DNA of 64,000 nucleotides, taken from the NCBI GenBank assembly GCA_023014365.1, contig JAEBUN010000007.1, positions 1,674,001 to 1,738,000 of the forward strand, in the 5' to 3' direction. Positions 22,276 through 32,364 of this stretch are shown piece after piece. The position numbers were made by a program, and so were the translations under genes. The notes beneath the pieces are model-generated. The model did no database searches and was not told the DNA's origin. It worked only from the letters and a program-made list of their open reading frames with translations. Position 1 is the stretch's first letter. Every line of letters starts with the position of its first letter. This stretch comes from Lepiota brunneoincarnata. Taxonomy: Eukaryota > Basidiomycota > Agaricomycetes > Agaricales > Agaricaceae.

Positions 22276-22964
22276 TGAAGAGAAGCAGACTCTTCAGCAC
22301 GTGAAAGGCGCCGAAACGAAACCGAAACACGATCGAAACAGCGCTAACACAAACAAACAAAGGGCGAGTGTGGTTGGCGAAACAACCACTGGGCTTCGAA
22401 AACCAGGGAAGATGGATTATTTGAGAGAGAGAGAGAGAGAGAGAAAGAGATCGAGAGGGAGTTTTTTTTTTGGGTCCTATATTGACTGCCGAGCTCATAA
22501 GTGAGCTCGGAACTTTATATACAAGTGAAATATTGTACTGACTATGTTTTCTGTACCGAAACAGACCAACAATTCAGATATAATTATGCGAGGACGAATC
22601 TGGGGATAGTGAGGGTGAAACAGAGGAAGAATGAGAAGTTTTCGTGGCTACGAGAACAGATATAAGGGAAGTTGAAGGGAGCCAGTGAACGGGGTGGTGT
22701 GCGAGGCTCAGAAAGGTCTAAATAGGGGAGAAAAACTTATGCTAAAGTTCAGGTTCAGGGGAAAAGAATAGAAACGTTCTGAAAACTTATTTATTTGAAA
22801 ATGTAAGAGATTTCGAGCGAAATAGATATGTCGTGAAATGATAACGGCTCCGTTTGGCTGGGCGCTCCGAGCTCCTTGATCCGGGGTTCGATCCGAGTTC
22901 AGGTTCCGAACGCTACGAGAGGTGGCATGGGGCGGTCACATATAGCCGCATGCCCACCTCTACA
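22276..22964 (-). mobile_element. Solo LTR, family 1, copy 2 (inverted relative to copy 1)
   Basis: 689 bp, the reverse-complement homologue of the LTR at 20541-21241. On the minus strand it begins TGTAGAGGTGGGC at 22964 and ends CTCTTCA at 22276. It is flanked by a perfect 5-bp direct repeat CGGCC (22271-22275 and 22965-22969), a clear target-site duplication. The TATA box and GTGGTTG-CAACCAC hairpin are conserved, and a (GA)n run lies at about 22421-22448. Confidence 0.82.
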
Positions 22965-23557
22965 CGGCCCGACTGGTGCCAGTCATCCGCAGAGCTGCTT
23001 TGGCGCCGTCGACTTAACGATGAAATCAAGGGCTTGCACGATGTGCTTAGGGAAGAATGATGGCAACCCCCGCGGACGCAAGGATAGCGTGGGAATATCA
23101 ATACCACAGATTCAGGACCATACGACGACGAAAACATAATCTGCAACTCAGAAAGTTGACACGTGTACCAGTGGAGCGTATTGTTGAGGGTAGAGAAGGG
23201 GAGCAACTTTCAGCGCACCTCAAGTTGTTTAACCCTTGCTGGTCGTATTTTCATCGACCACATATTGTGGGTCACTAATCGCTCATATATTTTCCAAAAA
23301 CCATTCTTTTACAAACACAAAGGTCCCGAAAGGTTTGACGCTCAAGGATGATGCTGGCTAAGTAGGTGATGGGCATCACCGTTATCATGAAGGGGCCGTG
23401 CACACTGGACAGAGCCTCGAGGCTGCCTGCCATCAGGTCACTAGTCTCAGAACGCGATGGTATAGTTCTCTTTTCCTCTCACTTTCTTCTTCCGTGTCTC
23501 AGAACAACCCTACTCATTTCAACTCTCCTTGTGCGTATCAGCGCTCCCGTAATCCTC
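22965..23557. other. Upstream region of NACHT gene A
   Basis: Presumed promoter/5' region of the first NACHT gene. It does not visibly share the about 170-bp flank that precedes copies C, D and E. Nothing else was recognised. Confidence 0.35.
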
Positions 23558-26382
23558 ATGCCAAGTCCCTCTTCAGGAGATCAAGGCGCCTCCACATCCA
23601 CCAAAAATTCTGTCTCTTTTCGTAGTCTCCTTGCGCGCCGTTTCCGCGGGCTCACCCATGTCCAGCGGGGTGATGAGGCTTCTAGCTCAGGAACCCCCGT
23701 AACGACCCTGACGGGCCAGCAGTGCAGGGGAACCGAACATCCAGCACCTGGAGGAGCCCCAGAAGATCGAGGGAACAGCCAGGCATGCACCTGAAATTAT
23801 CTCCACCCCAGTAACTGCAGGCCGACATGCGAAACTGACCCGGAAGAGCCCCAAAGTTTCCAGCCGTACAGAAACAGGTTCCGGAATACTCAGCGGTGCC
23901 AGTCATTTTGTCGTGAAAGAACTTAAGGTGAATGAACACGATAGCGAACGCGGTGAGACCTATCATAGCAGAGAAACAAAATCTCTCTGACCTCCTGACT
24001 TCAGCAATGGAATCTCTCGAGAAGCACACAATCCGAGGTGCAGAGTTCGATTCCTTTGATCGCTCGCCCCCTCCACGTTGCCACCCGGGCACTCGCAAGA
24101 GTATTGTTGAGAGGACGCAGCACTGGCTCAGCGACATCGAACGCCAGAAAAGGATCTTGTGGCTCGTTGGTTCCGCTGGGGTTGGGAAATCAGCCATCAT
24201 GCAGACTCTTGCCGAGCACGTCGATCACACTCCCATGTTGAAGTTGGGGGCAACACTTTTCTTCTCCAGCCCCAACGGACGCAATAACCCCTTGAAAGTC
24301 TTCATCACCCTTGCTTACCAGATCGCACTCGTATCCCCACCGTATCGTGAATTCGTCGTACGAGAGGTGGTCAATAACCCACGGTTACCAACAAAGTCGA
24401 TGGAAGTACAGTTCACACGACTTTTCGTCGAGCATTTTTCCCAACGGGCCGTACATCAAGGGTCTGGTGATCTGTTGATATTCTTAGACGGCTTAGACGA
24501 ATGTGAAGGCCACTCCAAACAGTGCGAAATTGTCGAGCTCATTTCGTCCTTCTCCCTTGCATATCTGAATGCGCCCCTCACCTGGATCATTGCGAGTCGC
24601 CCAGAATCCCATCTGAAAGCTGTATTCTCTCGCGAGACCGTCGCACCAAGTTATGTAAAGGAGGAGGTCCCAATTGATTCCAACGAGGCATGCGATGATG
24701 TGGATAAATATATGCGAAAGGAGTTCAACAGGATTCAGCAGGATGACCCAATCGCTCGCCTTCGTCCCCGGTGGCCAACCGAGACAGAGTTTCTAACAAT
24801 CACTGCTGCTGTAGGAGGGCTGTTTGCGTTTGCATCGACGGCGATCAAGTTTGTTGGCGATCCGATCTATAAAAATCCCACCTCTGCCCTTGCCTTATTG
24901 CTTGCCGCTATCAACAAAGCTACTCTACAGCCATCGAAAGGGAGGACACATCCACTTGCTTACCTTGACTGCGCTCTATACATGCATTCTTTCCGAGATC
25001 CCCGAAGGCCTACTACCAGACACGATTTCACTCCTCACGAATTATTGTATTTTGAGGAATCATCCAGCATCACCACAGCGCAAGGACCTGGTCTTCCTTT
25101 GCAATTGGATTGGTATGCCCTCTAACGATGCCTATAGTGCCCTTGACAGACTTCATTCTGTTCTCACAATCCCACCTCCCGAAAACGCCGAGAGGGAAGG
25201 GCTATCCTTTCATCATCGATCGTTTTACGAGTATATCTCGGATCCTAAACGTTCACAGACATTTCATGCCGACATGGACAAGCAAGAGCTTGACTTGTTC
25301 TATAAGAATTTTGAAGGACGTCCACCGAAGCAAGTCCCGAGTTCCAACCAGCTTCCGAACGATTATCTGATTATCTTGGTTAATTTAGATATGGCTGCCA
25401 TAAGCCATTCCGTCCTCCCCGTCTCCACCGTGGTCCTATCCTGGCTGAATGTCAAGGAGGCCGGAGCGATGCGGGGTGACCTTTACGACTGCGCGGCCTG
25501 GAGCTTTATGGGAATTATTGACCGCTATGATCCTGAGCTTGTACTATCAAAATTACGGGGTCCAGGCGTTGATCGGGTCGTCGAAACGTTTAATTTCATA
25601 GACCCCCGAACCATCAGTTATCGTGAACAGAGGCAGGACACTAGATTCTTTAGTAAACGGACTGGTATAAAACGACGCCGACAGGTATGTCTCTCATCCA
25701 ACTTCTATGTTGAGGTGATTTTGACTGTGCCATGGACTCCAGGACCCGAGAATTTGTGCAGAGTTCTCAAGATTGGGATTGCTTCACACAATAAATACCG
25801 GAATGATCCGTCGTGATGGTATTGAGGACAAGTATGCCCATCTATGTCTCCCAAGATGTTTATGATCTGGGTCTTTCGACATATACTTTAGATCCTGCTT
25901 TTGTGGTGAGGGAGTCACTTCAGACCCATGAGAAGCAGTGAATGTCGCTAATTATTGCAACGGTATAGATCGACTACAGTTCCGACAGCCTAGGCTGGCT
26001 AAGCTCGGACAGATTTTGTATACCTGACCCGAAATCTACCCTTCGGGATTTGTGGGATGTCATGGTTCAGCACTCCGACGTACCGGTTCTATATTTTGGA
26101 AATTCCCTCAGAGGTTACCTTATTGTCGGTCTTATATCGTTGATTGGACAGGATTACCGAATGTTTTACATTCCCTATCGTCCTCCTGAGCTGACTACCT
26201 GTATGTATATTTCTAGTTCACGTATGATGCACTGTATGCAGGCCCCTAGGCAATACATATCGGCCTTCAGTACGTATTCATATTCCTCAGCAGCCAGGAT
26301 CTTTGTGGGGCTAGTCTACGGGATACCATCACCAGTCGCCTTTGAATGTGACTCTAGTGCAAGCCTACCTCATGGTTCTTAG
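23558..26382 (+). CDS. NACHT NTPase, array copy A
   Basis: STAND-class P-loop NTPase of the fungal NACHT (NLR-like) family, which in fungi has been linked to non-self recognition and programmed cell death. Exon 1 (ATG 23558) is Ser/Thr-rich and ends ILSGASHFVVKELKVNEHD. After a short intron come MESLEKHTIRGAEFDS, PPPRCHPGTRKSIVER, Walker A GSAGVGKSAIMQT, Walker B LLIFLDGLDECEG, sensor-like WIIASRPESHL and EVPIDSNEACDDVDKYM. The C-terminal module is present but divergent (DVPVLYFGN, FYIPYRPP). Extra bases near 24970 and 25295 shift the frame, and homology continues. Intron 25330-25388 has a GC donor. It is the most divergent of A-E. The end is uncertain, between about 26200 and 26382, and no WD40, TPR or ankyrin repeats follow. 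Confidence 0.7.
25330..25388 (+). other. Probable GC-AG intron in NACHT copy A
   Basis: At the site where paralogues C-F have a GTAAG donor after LKEAHLG or LKDVHSG, copy A has GCAAGT. The acceptor TTAATTTAG aligns with that of copy F. Phase 1 is preserved on both sides. Confidence 0.6.
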
Positions 26383-27367
26383 CAGAAACAAAGCCGGCCA
26401 CAGCTAGCTTATCATAGAGTTTGAGTATCTCCTTCCATGCGGTACTGAGTTGAGGGTCCGGCCTATCATATATAGTACATCCTCTCGCCGTCCATTGGGA
26501 CACGCTCGCAATAAGTACCACTGCCTTCATGGGGAAACGCAAAATAGATGACGCTCTAATCGCAGATCCCTACTGGTGCACTTTAGACACAGCTTCCTCG
26601 ACCAGTTATAGTCGATTGCACTGAGAAAGTTCGCAAGCAAGTTCTCCAGTGGTCTTTGTGGTGCCACAGTGCCGTCAGAATGGTTTGTAGGTGGGCTTAT
26701 AAATTTTCGTCACAAAGTACCACAAAGGGATGGATAGAATACAGTCACTTACCTGTGGGCATAAATAAGCTGAATGACCACGTCACGTACAGGTTCAGGA
26801 TCAGATGCCAACACCCCTCGTCTTTACCTCCTAATCCTTGTTGCCCTCACAGCTAGCTCCCAGTAAATTTTCTGGATACGACCATTCTGTGCTGAGCGTT
26901 GCTGAGTTGTGGATGTGACCGAGCAGAGTCTGAATGTGGTCCAGGTTAAGCTGTCCTAGTATAGGACCCCCTCCCCACCTCCGCGCGATTTTCCTCAGTG
27001 CTGCTCACAGAAAACGTCTTTCACTCTACTCCCTGCCTTGCCAACGCGTCAACCTTCCAACATCCCATATGGAGGCTCGCTCCTCAGAATATCCTCGGGG
27101 CACTTCCCGTGATGTTGGGGGGACACTGATTTTCTCGTGTTTCCCCACAACACCCCCTGAACAGCTGGGATTTTCAGCGGGTTGAGCAGAGACAGGACGC
27201 CTGTTTCAAACCTGGGGGAAGTCAAATTATTATCCCTTCACACCCCCAACAACTCGGGCGGCCAAATACCCAGCATCTAAATCAGCCTGAGGCTAAGCTG
27301 AATGGGACACCCAGATGCGTAGCAGACATTTCTACAACGTTGATCCCCGCCCATTACAAGGGACGGA
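26383..27367. other. Spacer between NACHT copies A and B
   Basis: No convincing coding sequence. The region before copy B should hold its N-terminal exon start, but no counterpart of the MPxR-type N-terminus of copies C, D and F was found, so the beginning of B may be lost. Confidence 0.35.
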
Positions 27368-30199
27368 ATGGTGGAATTTCCAGCCCTGCAGTCGACACCA
27401 TCCTTTCCACTACTCCCACTACCACTATCTCCGAACCCCCCGGACGCCCAGAGTGTCATAGCCACAGGCAGCCGGGGACTGGCGAGGGTTTCCAGCAAGG
27501 AGCAGGGTGCGAATACTTTGGCAATTTCCGAGAGCCTTGAACTCCGACAGTCACGACACGCCGAAGCTACCCACCCTGGGTTTTTTGCCAACGCAAGCAA
27601 TTTCAGTTTACAAAACGCAGTAATGAATATCAGCTATCATGATCACGAACTTGGTGAGCTTTCATTACTGAGAAGCATGGCCTTGCTGACCTGGTCCCTT
27701 CAGTAATCAGATTCCTTGGGGAGCGCGCAATCCGAGGCGCAGAATTCGACTCTTCCGATCGATCCCCTCCTCCGCGATGCCACCCAGGCACCCGGAAGAG
27801 CATTGTCGAAAGAGCTCAGCACTGGATCCGTGATTTCAGGCGCCAGAAGAAGATCCTTTGGTTCGTTGGGTCTGCTGGAGGTGGCAAATCGGCGATCATG
27901 CAGACTCTAGCTGAGCACGCAGCCGACTCTCTTGATTTGGCATTGGGAGCAACACTGTTCTTTTCGCGGCCCAATAAACGCAATGATTCCTCGAAAGTCT
28001 TCATCACTCTCGCTTGCCAAATAGCCACTGCATATCCACCTTATCGCGAGTTCGTCGCACAGGAGATTGTTTCCAACCCGCGACTACCCCTGGAATCGAT
28101 GGAAACTCAGTTTGCAAGGTTTATTGTTAAGCCCTTCGTTCAACAGAGGATATATCAGAGGTCTAGTGAGCTGCTAATACTCCTGGATGGTCTAGACGAG
28201 TGTGAAGGCGATCGTGCACAGTGCGAAATTGTTGAGCTCATTTCTTCGTTTGCACTTGCACATCCGAACAGGGCCTCTCACCTGGATCATCGCAAGTCGC
28301 CCGGAATCGCATTTGCAAGCCGTATTTTCTCGCAAGAATGTTGTGTCAAGCTACGAGAAGGAGGAGGTGCCGATTGATTCTGATGAGGCTTGTGCTGATG
28401 TCGAGAAATACTTAAGAAAGGAGTTTGAAAGAGTCCAGCGAGACGATCCCATCCTGCGCCTTCGGCCTTACTGGCCGACAGAGGCAGAGTTTCTCACAAT
28501 TGCTGCTGCTGCAGGCGGGTTGTTCGCATTCGCATCGACAGCAATCAAGTTCATCGATGACCCCACATATGGAAACCCAATTTCTGGGCTAGCTCTTTTA
28601 CTTGGTACTATCAACAGAATTTCGCCACAGTCATCGAAAGGAAAGAGTCATCCGTTGGCCCACCTTGATGCCCTTTACTCTTGCATCCTCTCTGCAATTC
28701 CCAGTGCTATCTTACCCGACGCCATGTTACTGCTCACGAATCACCTTGTCCTACGGGAAGCCCCGGAAAGATTCCAGGATCGGACCGGCAGGAGTTTGGC
28801 GTTTTTGTGTAACTGGGTTGGTATGAGCTCCCACGACGTCTATAGTGCCCTTCGTCGACTTCATTCCGTCCTCACTATCCCATTGCCCGAAGAAGCCAAA
28901 AGAGAGAAATTATCGTTTCATCATTAATCCTTTCACGAATATCTCAAGGATCCTAGCAGGTCGCAGAAATTTCACATCAGTATCGGAGATAAGGACGAGC
29001 AGGAGTTGGAGTGTTCTCTGAGAATTCTGAAGGAGGCCCACTTAGGTAAGCAATAATACCTCCTAGTAGCCGATCTCATCCTGTCATACACCACAGGTGT
29101 GACCGCTGACGATGGCGTATTCTATATTTTCTCTAATGTCGTTCTGTCCTGGCCTACCGCAAGAAGTGCTCACATCCAGGATGCCCTCTACAGCCGCGCA
29201 GCCTGGAGCATCACAGGAGTCGTTGATCGTTACGGTCCTGGACTCGTACTGCCAAAACTTCGGGATCCAGATTTGTCATCAAAGCTTTCAACTTCGTGGA
29301 TTCCCACATCCGTGCCAACAGTACCTGTCGACGTGATGTTGAATTCCTCCGCCATGTACAGTCCCAGCTTGTATGCAATTTTTCCGCCTCTACTGTAGTA
29401 ATCTCAACTGTGCCGTGACCATCAGGACCAGCAAATACTTTCCGAACTCAAGAGGTTGAGGTTGCTTCGGGGAACACGGCCTGGGATGATCAACCTCAAT
29501 AACGTCGATAAAAGGGGGTGGATATATGCACGCTGCGAGGGCAAACCTGACAGGAACATCGGATTAGATGGCGCGTGTCATGCCTTCCATGACCCTTGCA
29601 AGGTGAGAGTGTTGGATGATAGATATGGGCATTTAATGATCGCCAGAGTTTCATAGATCCACAATGATGGGTCTGAGTGCCCACGCTGGTGGTGCAGCTA
29701 CCCCGCTAAATCTGATGGACGCGAGAAACGAATTCTCCGCGATCTGCAGAACGCGATACTGCAGACACCAGATGTGCCGGTTCTACTCTTCGGAAACGTC
29801 GGTCGTGCTTATCTTATGTACGAGTACACTCTCGAAATAACTGTCAAAAATCTATTTCTTTCATCGTATATAAAGCATGTACATCTGGTAGTAGTACTCC
29901 AGCGAATTAACAGCTCATCTCATTCGTCTTGAACTATCTGAAAACACACTCTGATTTATTCACATTTTATCAACAATTTTTATCTGTACCGAATCTATCC
30001 TCTAAAAACTCTTACTCCTCCACTCGTTACCTGACCGTTTCGACTCCTCGGTCACTCACCATCGGTTTAGAAGCCCAGCGGTCGGTGTATTCGACCACGC
30101 TCGCATTTTCGTTGAAGCTAGGAGAGGCATTCTCCTTTCAACAAGACGCCCGATCGGTCTGAGCACTGGACCCACTACGTTCCCTATCGCCTTCCATAG
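27368..30199 (+). pseudogene. NACHT NTPase, array copy B (inactivated)
   Basis: Homologous over its length to copies C-E: HPGFFANASNFSLQNAVMN closes exon 1, then GAEFDSSDRSPPPRCHPGT, Walker A GSAGGGKSAIMQT, Walker B LLILLDGLDECEG, EVPIDSDEACADVEKYL and FASTAIKFIDDPTYGNP. It is broken in several ways. An extra base near 28270 shifts the frame before TWIIASRPESHL. A TAA at 28924-28926 replaces the CAA (Gln) of the paralogues in FHHQSF. A piece of an LTR (about 29836-30147) splits the C-terminal module between YLMYEY and the closing WTHYVPYR segment. The latter still ends with a stop at 30197-30199, as in C, D and E. The N-terminus is not identifiable. Confidence 0.75.
29836..30147 (+). mobile_element. 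Truncated LTR (family 1 relative) inserted in NACHT copy B
   Basis: Paralogues read GAGTACAAGACGCCC without a break. Here about 312 bp sit between GAGTAC and ACAAGACGCCC. The insert carries TATATAAAG (near 29866), an AAGCCCAG followed by a hairpin matching the one in the 700-bp LTRs, and ends TTCTCCTTTCA, close to the family end TTCTCTTCA. The first part of the LTR is missing, so it is a 5'-truncated or heavily diverged copy. Confidence 0.6.
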
Positions 30200-31639
30200 G
30201 GGCTGCCTATTGGACTACCCTAGCTGAAGCGAAGTGGGCGGCTGACACGCTGTGTGTACTATCTCTTAACCATATGTGCATACTGCGCCATCGCTAACTC
30301 TCCTTCGAAAGGTCATGTTCCTTTGCCCCTTTCCCGGTACTATGCATGGGGTAGCGAATGCTCGTGGGGGTTGTTGGTAATCAATCGCGAGCAGGTTCGT
30401 CGGTGTCTTTTTTGTCGCGGTGCCATCGGAAACCGTTCTACCCGGTACAATGGCGGCTGGTCAGATATATTTGGGGGATTCAACGAAGAGAGTAGCAGGC
30501 ATCGGGGAGAGGATCTGTGGTAGTTGGCAAATGGCCTATTATGACTTCACGCACATGTTTAACATAAGACACGAATGTGGTTACCTCCTAGCCCTTGTTT
30601 CCCCCAAGGCTCCTCACACATGCTATCGCATCAGCTTATGGTTGAGACCAACCCTCAGGGTGCAGCCCACCTGTGGACCGATCTGGCGGCTGCGCATGCG
30701 GGGGGGATGTTAGAACATTTCCGTTCGCAACGCCTCGGGCTGGGGCGAAGAAGTCCAGTGAGGGTTGAGCAAAGGGGGAGGCATCTAGCATCACCATTGC
30801 TTCTATTTTGTGTGTTGTTAGCGTCTCAGTCGGAATTTCCTGCGTAATTGAGCTTAATATATGCTATGAAGTTGTTGGAATGTATGTACTGTATAGTATG
30901 TACGCATATCATCCTGTGTCAGTGTTCGTGAATCATTTATGAAGGCATGAATTTGATGCGGCGCCGTAATCATGTCATGTTGCTCCCGAGACTAGTAGTG
31001 AACACAAACAAATTGATTATAGCGGCGAGCATCATCTTTACTACAGTCGACTCTGTCCGGTAACCGATAACCTATAGCGCCCACAGCCAGATATAGTGAT
31101 TCCCCCCTAAATGAGTGTCAAACGAGCCCTACCCAGTCGCAGGTGTCAGAAGTATGGATAATTCTGTCTTTCCCATAGCTGTAATAGACTATGATCTGTG
31201 TGATTTCGCATTCACCAACTCATCTCATCACCAGTAATTTGCATGGCCATCACCAAGGCTGTGAGGTTGAGATTTTTATTTCACAGGGCTTTTGGACCTG
31301 TAACGAGGAGCATGAAGGTGACTAGATTGTTGTATCTTCTCTCCTTGCTCATTTTTCAACGTTACTGTCCAGGAAATTGTGGTTTCTGCTGACTCATTTG
31401 TGGCCTGTTTCTATTTTATTATTTTATTTGTTCACTTAATATAAAAATATTATGTGACAGCTGTGAGAAGCCATACTCTGTCATAACCTCATAACCCATA
31501 GTTAAAAGCATCCACCGAGGGCTATGGGTTAAGCAAAGCTAGGATGATCCTTCATCGACTTTTCCCGCTTCACTTAACGGCACAACACTGAGATGTGTGC
31601 ACATTGTAATGGCAACGCTTGACCACGGAGTGGGGTGTA
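30200..31639. other. Spacer between NACHT copy B and orphan module
   Basis: About 1.4 kb without a recognisable gene. Part is AT-rich (around 31380-31470). No repeat of the families described here was found. Confidence 0.35.
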
Positions 31640-31915
31640 CCCCTCGGTGGTCCTTGGAATCAAACGAGATATATAGACATTTACTGATCGAAAATGGTAT
31701 AGATTGACCATGATGCTGAACGTCGATATTAGTGGTGCACCAGCCACTATAACCCTGATGGACACAAGGAACGAATTCCCCACGATTCGCAGAACGCTTT
31801 GGAACAGACACCGGATGTACCAATTTGCTCTTCGGGAAAGTCGCTCGTACTTGGTATCTTATGTATGAGTACAAGGTACTCGACGGGTCTGAGCGTTGGA
31901 CTTATTACGCCCGTT
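31640..31915 (+). pseudogene. Orphan C-terminal module of a NACHT gene (fragment 1)
   Basis: Matches the last exons of NACHT copies C-E at nucleotide level: the ATATATAGACATTTACTGATCG-like intron region, then the HKER, EQTPDV and YEYK segments and a degenerate WTHYV-like end. No NACHT domain precedes it. The reading frame is interrupted. A second such fragment lies before copy E (about 39938-40290). Confidence 0.6.
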
Positions 31916-32199
31916 CCACAGGAGCCAGCTGTTAGACTATCCTAGCTAAAGCGGAGTGACCTGACAAGTTGTCTGTGTGCATACCGTACGCTACTTTGGC
32001 TTTTCGCTGCCCGCTTCGGGTGACCGGCTATTAGTTACCAGTCTGAGGTCTGTCGTCAATTGACCCGTCACTTAGCGTTTAAATATTTGTCATGTCTACC
32101 TAATATGCATGGTAGCAATTTTGGGTACTGGCCCGGGTGGCGTAAGGTTAGTATGAGGCAGTTGCGACTCCTGGTGTTTGTACTTCACTCTGTACAATG

Positions 32200-32364
32200 C
32201 TAATTTCATTCGGGTCTTCGAGACTCGCACGTGTTGTGGGAGAGGTAACCGACCGCATTCCGTAAGTTAACAGACGCCAGGCGCACAGGCCCTGTCAAGC
32301 TATCAGTTGATTGGCCGGGCCATCTCCGGCGCACAGCTACCTTCCTCTCGTTCTAATATCTTTC
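32200..32364 (+). promoter_or_regulatory. Conserved 5' flank of NACHT copy C
   Basis: About 165 bp that recur, nearly identical, directly before copies D and E. Landmarks are TTTCATTCGGGTC, CACGTGTTGT, GTAAGTTAACAGACGCC and CTGTCAAGCTATCAGTTGA. It probably contains the core promoter and 5' UTR duplicated with the gene. No clear TATA box was seen. Confidence 0.45.

Noticed and set aside
22421..22448. (GA)n run as a regulatory GAGA element
   Set aside because: Low-complexity stretch inside a solo LTR; not conserved in copy 3.
22850..22915. tRNA-like A and B boxes (GGTTCGATCC) within the LTR, suggesting a SINE or tRNA gene
   Set aside because: No acceptor or anticodon stem can be folded. The stretch is the outer end of a 700-bp LTR with TG...CA ends and a target duplication, and the other copies do not keep a perfect B box.
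26354..26542. 62-codon minus-strand frame behind NACHT copy A
   Set aside because: Short, without homology or promoter signals; overlaps the uncertain end of copy A.
30254..30847. Open frames of 89-97 codons after NACHT copy B
   Set aside because: They overlap each other in different frames, lack motifs and have no counterpart after the other NACHT copies.
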